Shown here piece after piece: positions 14,891 to 22,323 of a DNA stretch of 64,000 nt; the stretch's first letter is position 1, and each line of letters opens with the position of its first letter. The DNA comes from Clostridia bacterium (GTDB lineage Bacteria; Bacillota; Clostridia; TANB77; CAG-508): NCBI GenBank assembly GCA_017528085.1, contig JAFXPH010000016.1, positions 42,290 through 106,289 of the forward strand. Direction: 5' to 3'. A program made the translations under genes and the position numbers. Below the pieces are notes generated by a model. The model had not been told where the DNA came from. It saw only the letters and a list, made by a program, of their open reading frames with translations, and did not search any database.

Positions 14891-17824
14891 TTATTCATTT
14901 ATTATATATTCATAAATATCTTCTCTAACAGTTGTTTCTAATAACCATTCTATTTCTACTGCACTTTTTTTAGTATTTGGCATTATAAACTCTTTATAAT
15001 CACCTGTTGGATACATTCTTCCTAAATAATAAAATTCCTTTGAAATTTTATCATCCTTATTTTTTCTAACAAATAATTCTACTTTTATACCTTTTTCTTT
15101 AGATTTCAAAAAATTTTGAACATCCTCTGAGGAATAACTTCTTCCGCTTTTAGAAATAGAAATTAGTTTGCTGCTATCTATAAACCTATCTTCGTATTTT
15201 GTAGTATCACTAATATCATCTTCTTTATCATAATTAATAAATACCGGAAATGTATTTGTATCTTTATTGTATTTATATCCTCCAATATTTATAGGGACCT
15301 CATTATTCTCCCAATTTAACAATCTACATACATCTTCATAAGTGTACTTTTTGTACAAAACTAAATTTGTATCTTTATATCTGTTTGAATAATCCCTTTT
15401 ATACCTTTCAATTCCAAATTTTATTAATTCTTCATAAATCTTTAAAAAGTTTTCTTCTTTTAATAATTCATTGAATTCTTCTTTTATATGATATTCATCT
15501 CCTGTTATATTTTTTTCAATAAAAACACATTCTTTATATGTATCTTTACCAGTACCAGCAGGAAATTCATTTGTCAAAACATTTATAGTACTTTTAATTT
15601 CATACTCAGTTAAATTTATGTTATATTCATTATAAAGATCTAACTTTAATGTACTAATCAAACTATTTTTATTGTTAATTAACAATTTTAATAAGGCCAA
15701 TTCGTGTATTCTTTTTCCATCTGCTAATTTAGTTGAAATAAATTCAATTATTAGTTCCTGAACCTTATTTAATTCAATTTTATATTCTGGCTCATATTTC
15801 TTTAAAAACTTATAATATGACCCGAGAGATTTATTATCAAAGATTCTTAGAACATCCATTTCCCCATATATATCAAAATCCATAAGATTAGGAATCCTTC
15901 CCAATTTAAATTTTAAATTTTGATAGTTTTCTTTAATTAGTTTTACATCACTAAAATTAGCTGTATCTAGAGCTTCATATATTCTTTTTTTTGATATTTC
16001 GTCAAAATGTATTGATGAAACACCAGGTATTATTTTTTCTCCTTCTGAAACATATCTACGAATATTATCTTTATTATATGTTCTATCTCCTGATAATGCT
16101 ATTGGTATCATAAAATTATTCTTATAATTTCCTATAAAATCTAATATAACAACATATTCTTTATTATCTGCTTTTCTCAGTCCTCTACCAAGTTGTTGTA
16201 CAAATACTATAGGAGATTGCGTTGGTCTAAGCATTATTACTTGATTTATTTCTGGAATATCAACGCCTTCATTAAAGATATCTACCGTAAATATATAATC
16301 GATTTTTCTTGATTTATCATCAGTTGTTAATCTATCAATTGCATCCTCTCTTCTATCTTGAGAATCTTCGCCCGTCAATGCTAATGTTCTATAACCTCTT
16401 TCATTGAATTTATTACTTAATACTTTGGCTTCTTCTTTTGAACTACAAAATACTAACCCCTTAACAGATTCTCCATAATATCCATAGTAATTAATTTGTT
16501 TAATTATATAATCCAATCTAACATCTGAAACTAATCTATTAAAATCTTTCAGGCTAATATCGTCATCTATGGTTTTACCATTTATTTCAATATCGGTAAT
16601 ACCAAAATAATGAAATGGACAAAGCATGTTTTCCTCTAACGCCTGTTGTAACCTTATTTCGCAAGCAATATTATAATCAAATGCTTTGAAAACATCATAG
16701 CTATCCGTTCTTTCTGGAGAAGCTGTCATACCCAATAACATAGTTGGATTATAGTAATCTATAATATTTTGATATGTTGTAGCTCCGATTCTATGTGCTT
16801 CATCTATCACTATAACATCAAACTCATCTGGTTTGAATCTATGTAAGACTTCTTCTTTTCCCATCATCTGCATAGTTGAAAACAAGAAATCACATTCAAA
16901 GTCTTTAGAGTTTCCAGATAGTAGTCCAAAAGTTCTAGTATCTCCGAATATCTTTTTATAGCTCCTCATTGCTTGTTTAGCAATTTGTTCCCTATGAACC
17001 AAAAACAGAACTTTATTTACTTTAAGATCTCTTAATCCAAATGCTGAAGCATATGTTTTTCCTGTCCCTGTAGCTGATATTAATAATGCTCTATTTTCTC
17101 CTGAATTATATAATTCATTTAACTTATTAATGAAATCTAATTGCATTAAATTTGGTTTTAATTTATAACTTTCAAGCGGAGAAATTTTAGTTTTTCTTAC
17201 TATTTCTCTTTGTTCTTTTATCACTCTGTAATTAGTTTCATATATAGTAATAAAATCTTCAAACTTATAACTAAATTCAGAATTCCATAATTCTTCAAAC
17301 TCATTTACTATTTTCTGCGTCATTTCTCCAGATTCTGTTGTAACTATTTTAGTATTCCACTCACTGTTAATAGAAAAAGCCATTTGAGTCATATTTGAAC
17401 TACCTATAATAAATTTATAAACATTATCATTCTTAAACATATACCCTTTTGCATGGAACCCTTTTCCTGCTTCTTCTGTACTATACATTCTTAGTTCAAT
17501 GTTTTTAAATTCGGCCAACCTTCTTAATGCTTTGGGTTCACTAAAATTAAGATAATCTGTTGTTAATATCTTACCTGGTACATTCTTAATCTCTAATTCT
17601 TTTAGCGTTTGAAGCAATGGTGTAATACCACTTTCAGTGATAAAAGCGACATTTATAGAAAAGCTTTTACAATTTTTAAGTTCATATTCAATGTTAGATA
17701 ATACTTTTCTACCTTCTTTATAATTATTAGATATAAATTCAGGTTTAAAAACAACATTAGAATTGATGGAACTATTTAAATAAGCTGTAGCCGCTCCTTT
17801 TAGTATTAATTCACTACTATCCAT
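14891..17824 (-). CDS. PLD-nuclease / SF2 helicase fusion (DUF3427 family)
   Basis: This is a 977-residue protein. Residues about 40-165 form a phospholipase-D-like nuclease domain with H124 and K126 (GFHAKGYMF) and GSSNMT...EWN. A full SF2 helicase follows: SATGTGKTYAS (Walker A), VIVIDEAHRIGA (DEAH), GMTASPERTD, then FNEGVDIPEINQ and QQLGRGLRKADN (motifs V-VI). The C-terminal 400 residues match the DUF3427 region, and SRSGRSYSSEDV near 940 lies in a part typical of that family. RBS TATAGGAGTTTAAA. Such HKD-helicases are regularly found in restriction-like and anti-phage loci. It is the largest gene of the operon, 9 bases after MazG. Confidence 0.9.
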   Translation of the reverse strand: MDSSELILKGAATAYLNSSINSNVVFKPEFISNNYKEGRKVLSNIEYELKNCKSFSINVAFITESGITPLLQTLKELEIKNVPGKILTTDYLNFSEPKALRRLAEFKNIELRMYSTEEAGKGFHAKGYMFKNDNVYKFIIGSSNMTQMAFSINSEWNTKIVTTESGEMTQKIVNEFEELWNSEFSYKFEDFITIYETNYRVIKEQREIVRKTKISPLESYKLKPNLMQLDFINKLNELYNSGENRALLISATGTGKTYASAFGLRDLKVNKVLFLVHREQIAKQAMRSYKKIFGDTRTFGLLSGNSKDFECDFLFSTMQMMGKEEVLHRFKPDEFDVIVIDEAHRIGATTYQNIIDYYNPTMLLGMTASPERTDSYDVFKAFDYNIACEIRLQQALEENMLCPFHYFGITDIEINGKTIDDDISLKDFNRLVSDVRLDYIIKQINYYGYYGESVKGLVFCSSKEEAKVLSNKFNERGYRTLALTGEDSQDRREDAIDRLTTDDKSRKIDYIFTVDIFNEGVDIPEINQVIMLRPTQSPIVFVQQLGRGLRKADNKEYVVILDFIGNYKNNFMIPIALSGDRTYNKDNIRRYVSEGEKIIPGVSSIHFDEISKKRIYEALDTANFSDVKLIKENYQNLKFKLGRIPNLMDFDIYGEMDVLRIFDNKSLGSYYKFLKKYEPEYKIELNKVQELIIEFISTKLADGKRIHELALLKLLINNKNSLISTLKLDLYNEYNINLTEYEIKSTINVLTNEFPAGTGKDTYKECVFIEKNITGDEYHIKEEFNELLKEENFLKIYEELIKFGIERYKRDYSNRYKDTNLVLYKKYTYEDVCRLLNWENNEVPINIGGYKYNKDTNTFPVFINYDKEDDISDTTKYEDRFIDSSKLISISKSGRSYSSEDVQNFLKSKEKGIKVELFVRKNKDDKISKEFYYLGRMYPTGDYKEFIMPNTKKSAVEIEWLLETTVREDIYEYIINE

Positions 17825-17833
17825 TTTAAACTC

Positions 17834-18148
17834 CTATAATTTATTGTATTTTGTACTTACACCCTTTGCTTTTTCAATAGGGTACTTTCTTTTTGTTTTC
17901 TCTAATTTTTTTCTAATAATTTCTTCTGGATCAACTTTTAACTTCATTGCTAATTGAAGACAATATGTAAAAACATCTGCCAATTCTTCACATACTTCTT
18001 CTTTTTCATAATTGTTATTCCACTGAAAACATTCAAGCAACTCTCCTGCTTCTATAGAAATTGATTTTGCTAAATTTTCCTCAGAATGAAATTGATCCCA
18101 ATCCCTTTCTTTATTAAACTTTTCGATTTCAATCATTAAATCTTTCAT
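17834..18148 (-). CDS. MazG-like nucleotide pyrophosphohydrolase
   Basis: The typical family start MKDLMIEIEKFNKERDWDQF fits an ATG at 18146-18148 with GAGGTAATAGAG upstream (an ATG at 18178 has no clear RBS), giving 104 residues. SISIEAGELLE and EEVCEELADVF supply the EExxE and ExxD metal ligands of the all-alpha NTP pyrophosphatases (RS21-C6/dCTPase type). It hydrolyses (d)NTPs to monophosphates, substrate unknown. It is the second MazG-type enzyme in this operon, followed after 9 bases by the DUF3427 helicase. Confidence 0.87.
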   Translation of the reverse strand: MKDLMIEIEKFNKERDWDQFHSEENLAKSISIEAGELLECFQWNNNYEKEEVCEELADVFTYCLQLAMKLKVDPEEIIRKKLEKTKRKYPIEKAKGVSTKYNKL

Positions 18149-18194
18149 CTCTATTACCTCAATTTCTCTATTATTCATATATTTTTTTACTTTT

Positions 18195-18731
18195 TTAACA
18201 TTTTCCTACTAGTTGTATTACGTTTTCTATATATTTTTTATCTAATTTATTTATTCTGTGATTGTAATTTAATACCTTGTTTAAATCAGATAAATCAATG
18301 ATTTCATAGTTATTATTTTTCTTTATACACCACATAGATAAATTCATTTCCTCAACAAGTTTGTTAAAATTATATTTTCCTCTTACTTTAAAATAATTAA
18401 GCCAAAAAAATGTATCTGGATTAGTATATGATTTTGACAATCTGCAATTTTTTCCTTCAAAAAAGCACTTAATATCAAACAATGTATAATCTATACGATC
18501 ATTAAATATGGAATATTTTTTTTGATTAATTGATTCTTTATGTCTTGGCCAAACAAAATGATAATTGTTATCTGGATTTCTTATTATTTCTAACTTATCA
18601 ATAACTTCCTCGATATTACCGTCATATATATCATACATTTGCTTCCATGATAATCCATCAATAGAATACTTAATTGACGGATTATTCTTGTCCTCATAAT
18701 AATTATCCTTTAAATAGCAATTATTTCTCAC
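18195..18731 (-). CDS. Hypothetical protein, DUF6994-like, 5' part displaced by a frameshift
   Basis: The longest frame with a usable start (GTG at 18729-18731) gives 178 residues but has no convincing RBS. The stretch FVWPRHKESINQKKYSIFND followed by RIDYTLFDIKCFFEG recalls a family I know as DUF6994 (WPR...SIN...RxDLTLxxI), unverified. The coding frame stays open and gene-like upstream to about 18925 without an ATG, GTG or TTG. A well-placed ATG in another frame at 18910-18912 joins it if one base is skipped in an A5 tract. It is therefore probably a broken or recoded longer gene, at the head of the nuclease/helicase operon. Confidence 0.55.
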   Translation of the reverse strand: MRNNCYLKDNYYEDKNNPSIKYSIDGLSWKQMYDIYDGNIEEVIDKLEIIRNPDNNYHFVWPRHKESINQKKYSIFNDRIDYTLFDIKCFFEGKNCRLSKSYTNPDTFFWLNYFKVRGKYNFNKLVEEMNLSMWCIKKNNNYEIIDLSDLNKVLNYNHRINKLDKKYIENVIQLVGKC

Positions 18732-18912
18732 AAAATCAATCTTGCTGTATAAGAATTTATATAATTCAATATCATATAGATCAGGATCTCTATATATTTT
18801 TTCTCCGTTTGATAGTAATCCTTTATCTATTGTTTCTTTTATCTTGCTCTTATCTTTTATTTCTTTTTCTATTTTTAATAATGTTTTTATTGTTCTTTTT
18901 ATATAAATACAT
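18732..18912 (-). pseudogene. Disrupted 5' portion of the DUF6994-like gene
   Basis: ATG at 18910-18912 with GAGGAAAT upstream reads MYLYK and then hits a stop within 20 codons. Skipping one base in the A5/T5 tract at 18896-18900 leads into KRTIKTLLKIEKEIKDKSKI and continues in frame through DPDLYDIELYKFLYSKIDFV into the 18195-18731 frame. This restores a protein of about 238 residues. The shift needed is +1 (one extra base in the tract). It may be a true mutation, a sequencing error in a homopolymer, or recoding. Confidence 0.55.
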
Positions 18913-19084
18913 ATTTCCTCATATTATTTTTCTAGATTACTATTATAAAATTATTACTAGACATATTAAACCACATTTAAAGCAATTATTCAATATAATC
19001 CAATAGAATCAAGTGTTACATCTTGTTCCTCTTATTATTATTTTAATTATTATTTATCACAAAAATCATCATCCTTCAATAATT
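18913..19084. other. Gene-free stretch, AT-rich
   Basis: Together with the flanking frameshifted segment this is the non-coding part between the operon head and the repeat at 19085. I see no gene-like frame. Any promoter for the minus-strand operon should lie here, but no near-consensus pair is obvious. Confidence 0.4.
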
Positions 19085-19172
19085 AGACAAAAAAGAAGAG
19101 TGGTCATATCCACCCTTGACATATTATAGTGCTTCTCAGATATTAAAACACTAACATTTTTTGAAAGATCAT
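19085..19172 (-). repeat. Orphan 3'-half copy of the 22 kb structured RNA
   Basis: About 88 bases align with 22034-22123 at roughly 85% identity, same orientation, including the terminator hairpin (AAGGGTGGATATGACCACTCTT on the minus strand, then U-run) and the GATCTTTCAAAA box. The 5' half present at 22124-22217 is missing here. It lies directly past the stop codon of the small zinc-ribbon gene and can act as its terminator. It forms one side of a direct-repeat pair about 2.95 kb apart that brackets the helicase/zinc-ribbon cassette. Confidence 0.75.
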
Positions 19173-19180
19173 TATTATAA

Positions 19181-19196
19181 TGTGATCTATCTCACT
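19181..19196. promoter_or_regulatory. CRP/FNR-like palindrome TGTGA-N6-TCACT
   Basis: The sequence TGTGATCTATCTCACT fits TGTGA-N6-TCACA at nine of ten positions. It lies 16 bases past the stop of the 93-aa gene, not at an obvious promoter, so it may be chance. Confidence 0.2.
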
Positions 19197-19211
19197 TAAT
19201 TATTTTTATAG

Positions 19212-19493
19212 TTAATTATGTTTTTCTGTATATTTACATTTAGGATAGTTAGAACACCCATAAAATTGACCATATTGTCCTTCTCTTAATATCAAGCTTC
19301 CTCCACACTTCGGGCATATTTTTTCTGAATTATCGCTTTTTTCATTATTTACAATATTATTTATATTTTTATTTATCCTTATAAATGTCATTATCACTCT
19401 AAAAATAATAAATCCTAATCCTAATAATACAAGAATAATTATTAATGGTGATTTTAATAATTCAACTATTAAACTATTTACTGCTTGATCCAT
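19212..19493 (-). CDS. Membrane-anchored zinc-ribbon protein
   Basis: This 93-residue protein has a hydrophobic anchor at about residues 14-38 (SPLIIILVLLGLGFIIFRVI), a charged linker, and a C-terminal topoisomerase-type C4 zinc ribbon (CPKCGG...REGQYGQFYGCSNYPKC). The same ribbon ends the helicase encoded just upstream (CPKCLTG...KNGQYGEFLGCSNYPNC). The start codon overlaps the helicase stop by 20 bases, so translation is coupled. It may tether a complex or DNA to the membrane (inference). Confidence 0.8.
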   Translation of the reverse strand: MDQAVNSLIVELLKSPLIIILVLLGLGFIIFRVIMTFIRINKNINNIVNNEKSDNSEKICPKCGGSLILREGQYGQFYGCSNYPKCKYTEKHN

Positions 19494-21924
19494 AGTTTTT
19501 TCCTCCTATGTTTTTAGTAAAATCACAATTTGGATAATTACTACATCCCAGAAATTCTCCATATTGTCCATTTTTCTTAACAAGTGTCCCTGTCAAACAC
19601 TTCGGGCATCTAAATTGTTCTTTTTTTATTTTACTTGCATATTTATTTATAATTTCTTTAGCAAATATTGAAACATTATCTTTAATTGTTAATAGTATGA
19701 TTTTCTTTTTACAACGTGTTAGTGCAACATAGAACAATCTTCTTTCTTCTGAAAATGGAAAACTATCACAATCACTTAACAAAACTCTAATTGCTGGTAT
19801 ATCATTTAATTTGCTAGGAAATCCCATTCCATTTTTTTTATTATTAATTAATATAACATAATCAGCTTGTAATCCCTTTGATTTATGTACAGTTAAAAAT
19901 TTTATTTTTAAATCTTTTCTAGGATAATAAGTAATATCTTCTAATCCAGTTTGATTGTTGTATTTAATATAAAAATTGTTATTATCCTTAAATATATCTC
20001 TGTCAAAATTGTATCTTCCTAAGAAATAAACTGTACTATCTTTTTCAAATTCGTTTAATTTATCCTCTAAAAATTGTAATGCACGTATATCATTATAGGC
20101 TTGTACTTCATCAATTGGGAAATAATTAGAATCTTTTCCAACAATCTTTTTCTTTAATTGATTAGGATTCTTCATTATAAATTCTTGACTAACATCAGCT
20201 AATTGTTGAGAAAATCTAAATGTATTTTCAATATTAGAAATATATGTTTTTCCGAAATATTTTTTAAAATTAACTATTAAATCTAAATCACTTCCTGAAA
20301 ATCTATAAATACTTTGCCAATCATCTCCAACACAAAATAACTTATAAAAATGATTATTTCTTAATGCTTGTAACAGATTATATCTAGCTTTTGAAATATC
20401 TTGATATTCATCTACAATTACATACTTATAAGTATGACTAAATTTTCCTTCATTAATACATTTGCTAGCAAGATTAATCATATCATTAAAGTCTATACTA
20501 TCTGTTTTCTTTAACTCTTGATCATACATATTATAAATTGGTTCTATCAAAGATATTGTATCTTCTATACTTTTTCTTCTCTCAAAATTTTTTGCTTTCT
20601 TAATAACATCCATAAAAGAAAAGTCATTACTCTTAATTAAATTAATTATTGTTTGAAATGTTCTTGATATTTCATCCAATAAACCTTTATTATTCTCTTG
20701 AACTTCTTTCCATATTTCTTCATGAGATTTAGGTTTTAATTCAACCTCATTTTTTTCTAATTTTTCTCTTAATTTTTCAAGTAATTCGTCATCCTGTAAA
20801 TTATAATAATATAAATCTATTAAGATAGTATTATTGTTTTTATGAATTTTCTTTTTCCATTCTATACCTTCTAAATAAGTTTGACTCGCAGTTTTTCCAT
20901 TTTTTCCTATAAAATATTCTGGAACTTGTTTTTTTCTATTAATACCAAAATATTCAATATATATTTTCTCCTTAGGAAGATAAAAATCCGGATTATACTT
21001 CGTTGCTACATCATATTCATATTCCTTTTCATATACGTAATCAATATTATTTATAAACAAAAAATTTGCTATTTCAAGTTCTCCATAGCTCTTTACGACT
21101 TCACCCTTTAATGTTGTTGGTGGATTAACTTGTAAATATTCTTTATACTCTTGCTCATTAGTGAATTCAAATTCATCTTTTACATCGTGAATATAATTAG
21201 CAAAAAATAATACCAATTTATCAAAATAGTCTTTATCTTTAATTAATACTTCTAACTTTTCTTTTATAAATTCATTTAAGTTTCCTTGATATATCTTAAC
21301 ATCTTTATTTAATGCTTCTTTAATTATTTCTAATCCTAATTTATGGAAAGTATATGAGTCAAAATTATCAATTTCTAACTCATTTCTCACTCTTTCACCC
21401 ATTTCTGTGGCAGAAGCATTTGTAAAAGACAGTAGCAAAACATCTTCGGGCTTTGCAAATTCTGACTTTAATAAGTATTTTACTTTTCCAATAATTGTTG
21501 TTGTTTTGCCACAACCAGCACCGGCTATAACTAGTTGGTTTTTATCTTCATGAATAATTGAATCTATTTGCGAATCATCCAACCAATTATCTTCAACTGT
21601 TTTACAATTGTTTAAAAAGAATTCTTTTCTTTTTTTATAGTATTCATTGTTATGTATTTTTATTAACAAATTAAATTGTTTTATGTATGAATAATAATCA
21701 TTACTAATTCTTTTATACTTTAAAAAATCTTTAATAACTAAAGGGTTTAAGCTAAATTGATCAAAGAAATAATGTAATTTCTTCTCAACTGGATTGTTTT
21801 GAACGAAAGAATCATACAAATCATCGTCTAATAATCTATCTTGCTTCAAAAAATTTTCATATCTTTGTTTAGAAGTCTTAATTTTTTTAATTGTTTGTTC
21901 AATTAAAGAATTTTTATCATCCAT
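19474..21924 (-). CDS. UvrD/helicase-IV-like helicase with inserted nuclease domain and zinc ribbon
   Basis: The start at ATG 21922-21924 follows AGAGGGTTTATAAAA; an ATG at 21951 lies before this RBS. The 816-residue protein has a helical N-terminus (about 120 aa), Walker A VIAGAGCGKTTTI, LLSFTNASATEM, then a PD-(D/E)xK-like insertion between motifs (SYGELEIANFLF...YNPDFYLPKEKIYIEYFGI), VIVDEYQDIS (Walker B), FLTVHKSKGLQADYV and RRLFYVALTRCKKK (SF1 motifs V-VI), and a C-terminal C4 zinc ribbon. SF1 helicases with this nuclease insertion occur in defence and repair. It is paired with the membrane zinc-ribbon gene. Confidence 0.9.
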   Translation of the reverse strand: MDDKNSLIEQTIKKIKTSKQRYENFLKQDRLLDDDLYDSFVQNNPVEKKLHYFFDQFSLNPLVIKDFLKYKRISNDYYSYIKQFNLLIKIHNNEYYKKRKEFFLNNCKTVEDNWLDDSQIDSIIHEDKNQLVIAGAGCGKTTTIIGKVKYLLKSEFAKPEDVLLLSFTNASATEMGERVRNELEIDNFDSYTFHKLGLEIIKEALNKDVKIYQGNLNEFIKEKLEVLIKDKDYFDKLVLFFANYIHDVKDEFEFTNEQEYKEYLQVNPPTTLKGEVVKSYGELEIANFLFINNIDYVYEKEYEYDVATKYNPDFYLPKEKIYIEYFGINRKKQVPEYFIGKNGKTASQTYLEGIEWKKKIHKNNNTILIDLYYYNLQDDELLEKLREKLEKNEVELKPKSHEEIWKEVQENNKGLLDEISRTFQTIINLIKSNDFSFMDVIKKAKNFERRKSIEDTISLIEPIYNMYDQELKKTDSIDFNDMINLASKCINEGKFSHTYKYVIVDEYQDISKARYNLLQALRNNHFYKLFCVGDDWQSIYRFSGSDLDLIVNFKKYFGKTYISNIENTFRFSQQLADVSQEFIMKNPNQLKKKIVGKDSNYFPIDEVQAYNDIRALQFLEDKLNEFEKDSTVYFLGRYNFDRDIFKDNNNFYIKYNNQTGLEDITYYPRKDLKIKFLTVHKSKGLQADYVILINNKKNGMGFPSKLNDIPAIRVLLSDCDSFPFSEERRLFYVALTRCKKKIILLTIKDNVSIFAKEIINKYASKIKKEQFRCPKCLTGTLVKKNGQYGEFLGCSNYPNCDFTKNIGGKNYGSSSK

Positions 21925-22033
21925 TTTTATAAACCCTCTTAATTTATTCATAATTATTTAATCATAAATAATTATATAACTCAATAATAAGGAAAAAATC
22001 ATTCTTGTCACTTCTCAGTATTTTCTAATTATA

Positions 22034-22123
22034 AGACAAAAAAAGAAGGGTGGCCATATCCACCCTTGACACATCATAGTATTTCTTAGGTACTAAAACA
22101 CTGCAATTCTTTTGAAAGATCAT
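22034..22123 (-). repeat. Direct repeat (3' half of the structured RNA), second copy at 19085
   Basis: This is the complete-locus copy of the repeat described at 19085-19172: terminator hairpin, the TGTCAAGGGTGG region and the GATCTTTCAAAAG box. Both copies have the same orientation and flank the helicase/zinc-ribbon gene pair. Confidence 0.75.
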
Positions 22124-22217
22124 CCTAGTAGGCATCGGGTTTTCAGTCATCTAAATTGTAGTGTTAACCCTTTCGGGTCACCTTATAGAAATCTAAACTT
22201 ATGCGTTACTCTTGTAT
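22039..22217 (-). ncRNA. Structured RNA of about 180 nt with own promoter and terminator
   Basis: A -10 TATAAT preceded by TATGG (22224-22229) is followed by a region with no frame but with nested complementarity: AUUUCU/AGAAAU, AGGU/ACCU, AACACU/AGUGUU and CAAUU/AAUUG stack in order. A side hairpin ACCC-GAAA-GGGU lies on the 5' side. A downstream AACCC could compete for the GGGUU strand. It ends in AAGGGTGG...CCACCCTT plus a U-run (22039-22067). The length is compatible with 6S-class RNAs but I cannot place it in a family. It is downstream of glyA's terminator and upstream of the helicase gene, so it could also act as that cassette's leader. Confidence 0.6.
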
Positions 22218-22223
22218 AAATAT

Positions 22224-22229
22224 ATTATA
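22224..22229 (-). promoter_or_regulatory. -10 box of the structured-RNA promoter
   Basis: TATGGTATAAT on the minus strand matches the -10 context of other promoters in this window (for example 9049 and 37405). The -35 is weak (TTTATT at 17 bases). Confidence 0.5.
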
Positions 22230-22283
22230 CCATAGTTTACATAAAAAATAAAGATATTTTGGTACGATTTTTCCCAAAATAGC

Positions 22284-22317
22284 AATAAAAAAGAGCACTT
22301 TTAAAGTGCTCTTTTTT
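22284..22317 (-). terminator. glyA terminator
   Basis: A perfect hairpin AAAGAGCACTTT/AAAGTGCTCTTT, with a U-run on the minus strand, lies immediately after glyA. Confidence 0.85.
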
Positions 22318-22323
22318 CATTAA

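Noticed and set aside
19181..19196. CRP/FNR-type operator controlling the helicase cassette
   Set aside because: The match to TGTGA-N6-TCACA is good but it sits downstream of the genes, not at a promoter, so regulation is not claimed; kept only as a low-confidence site.
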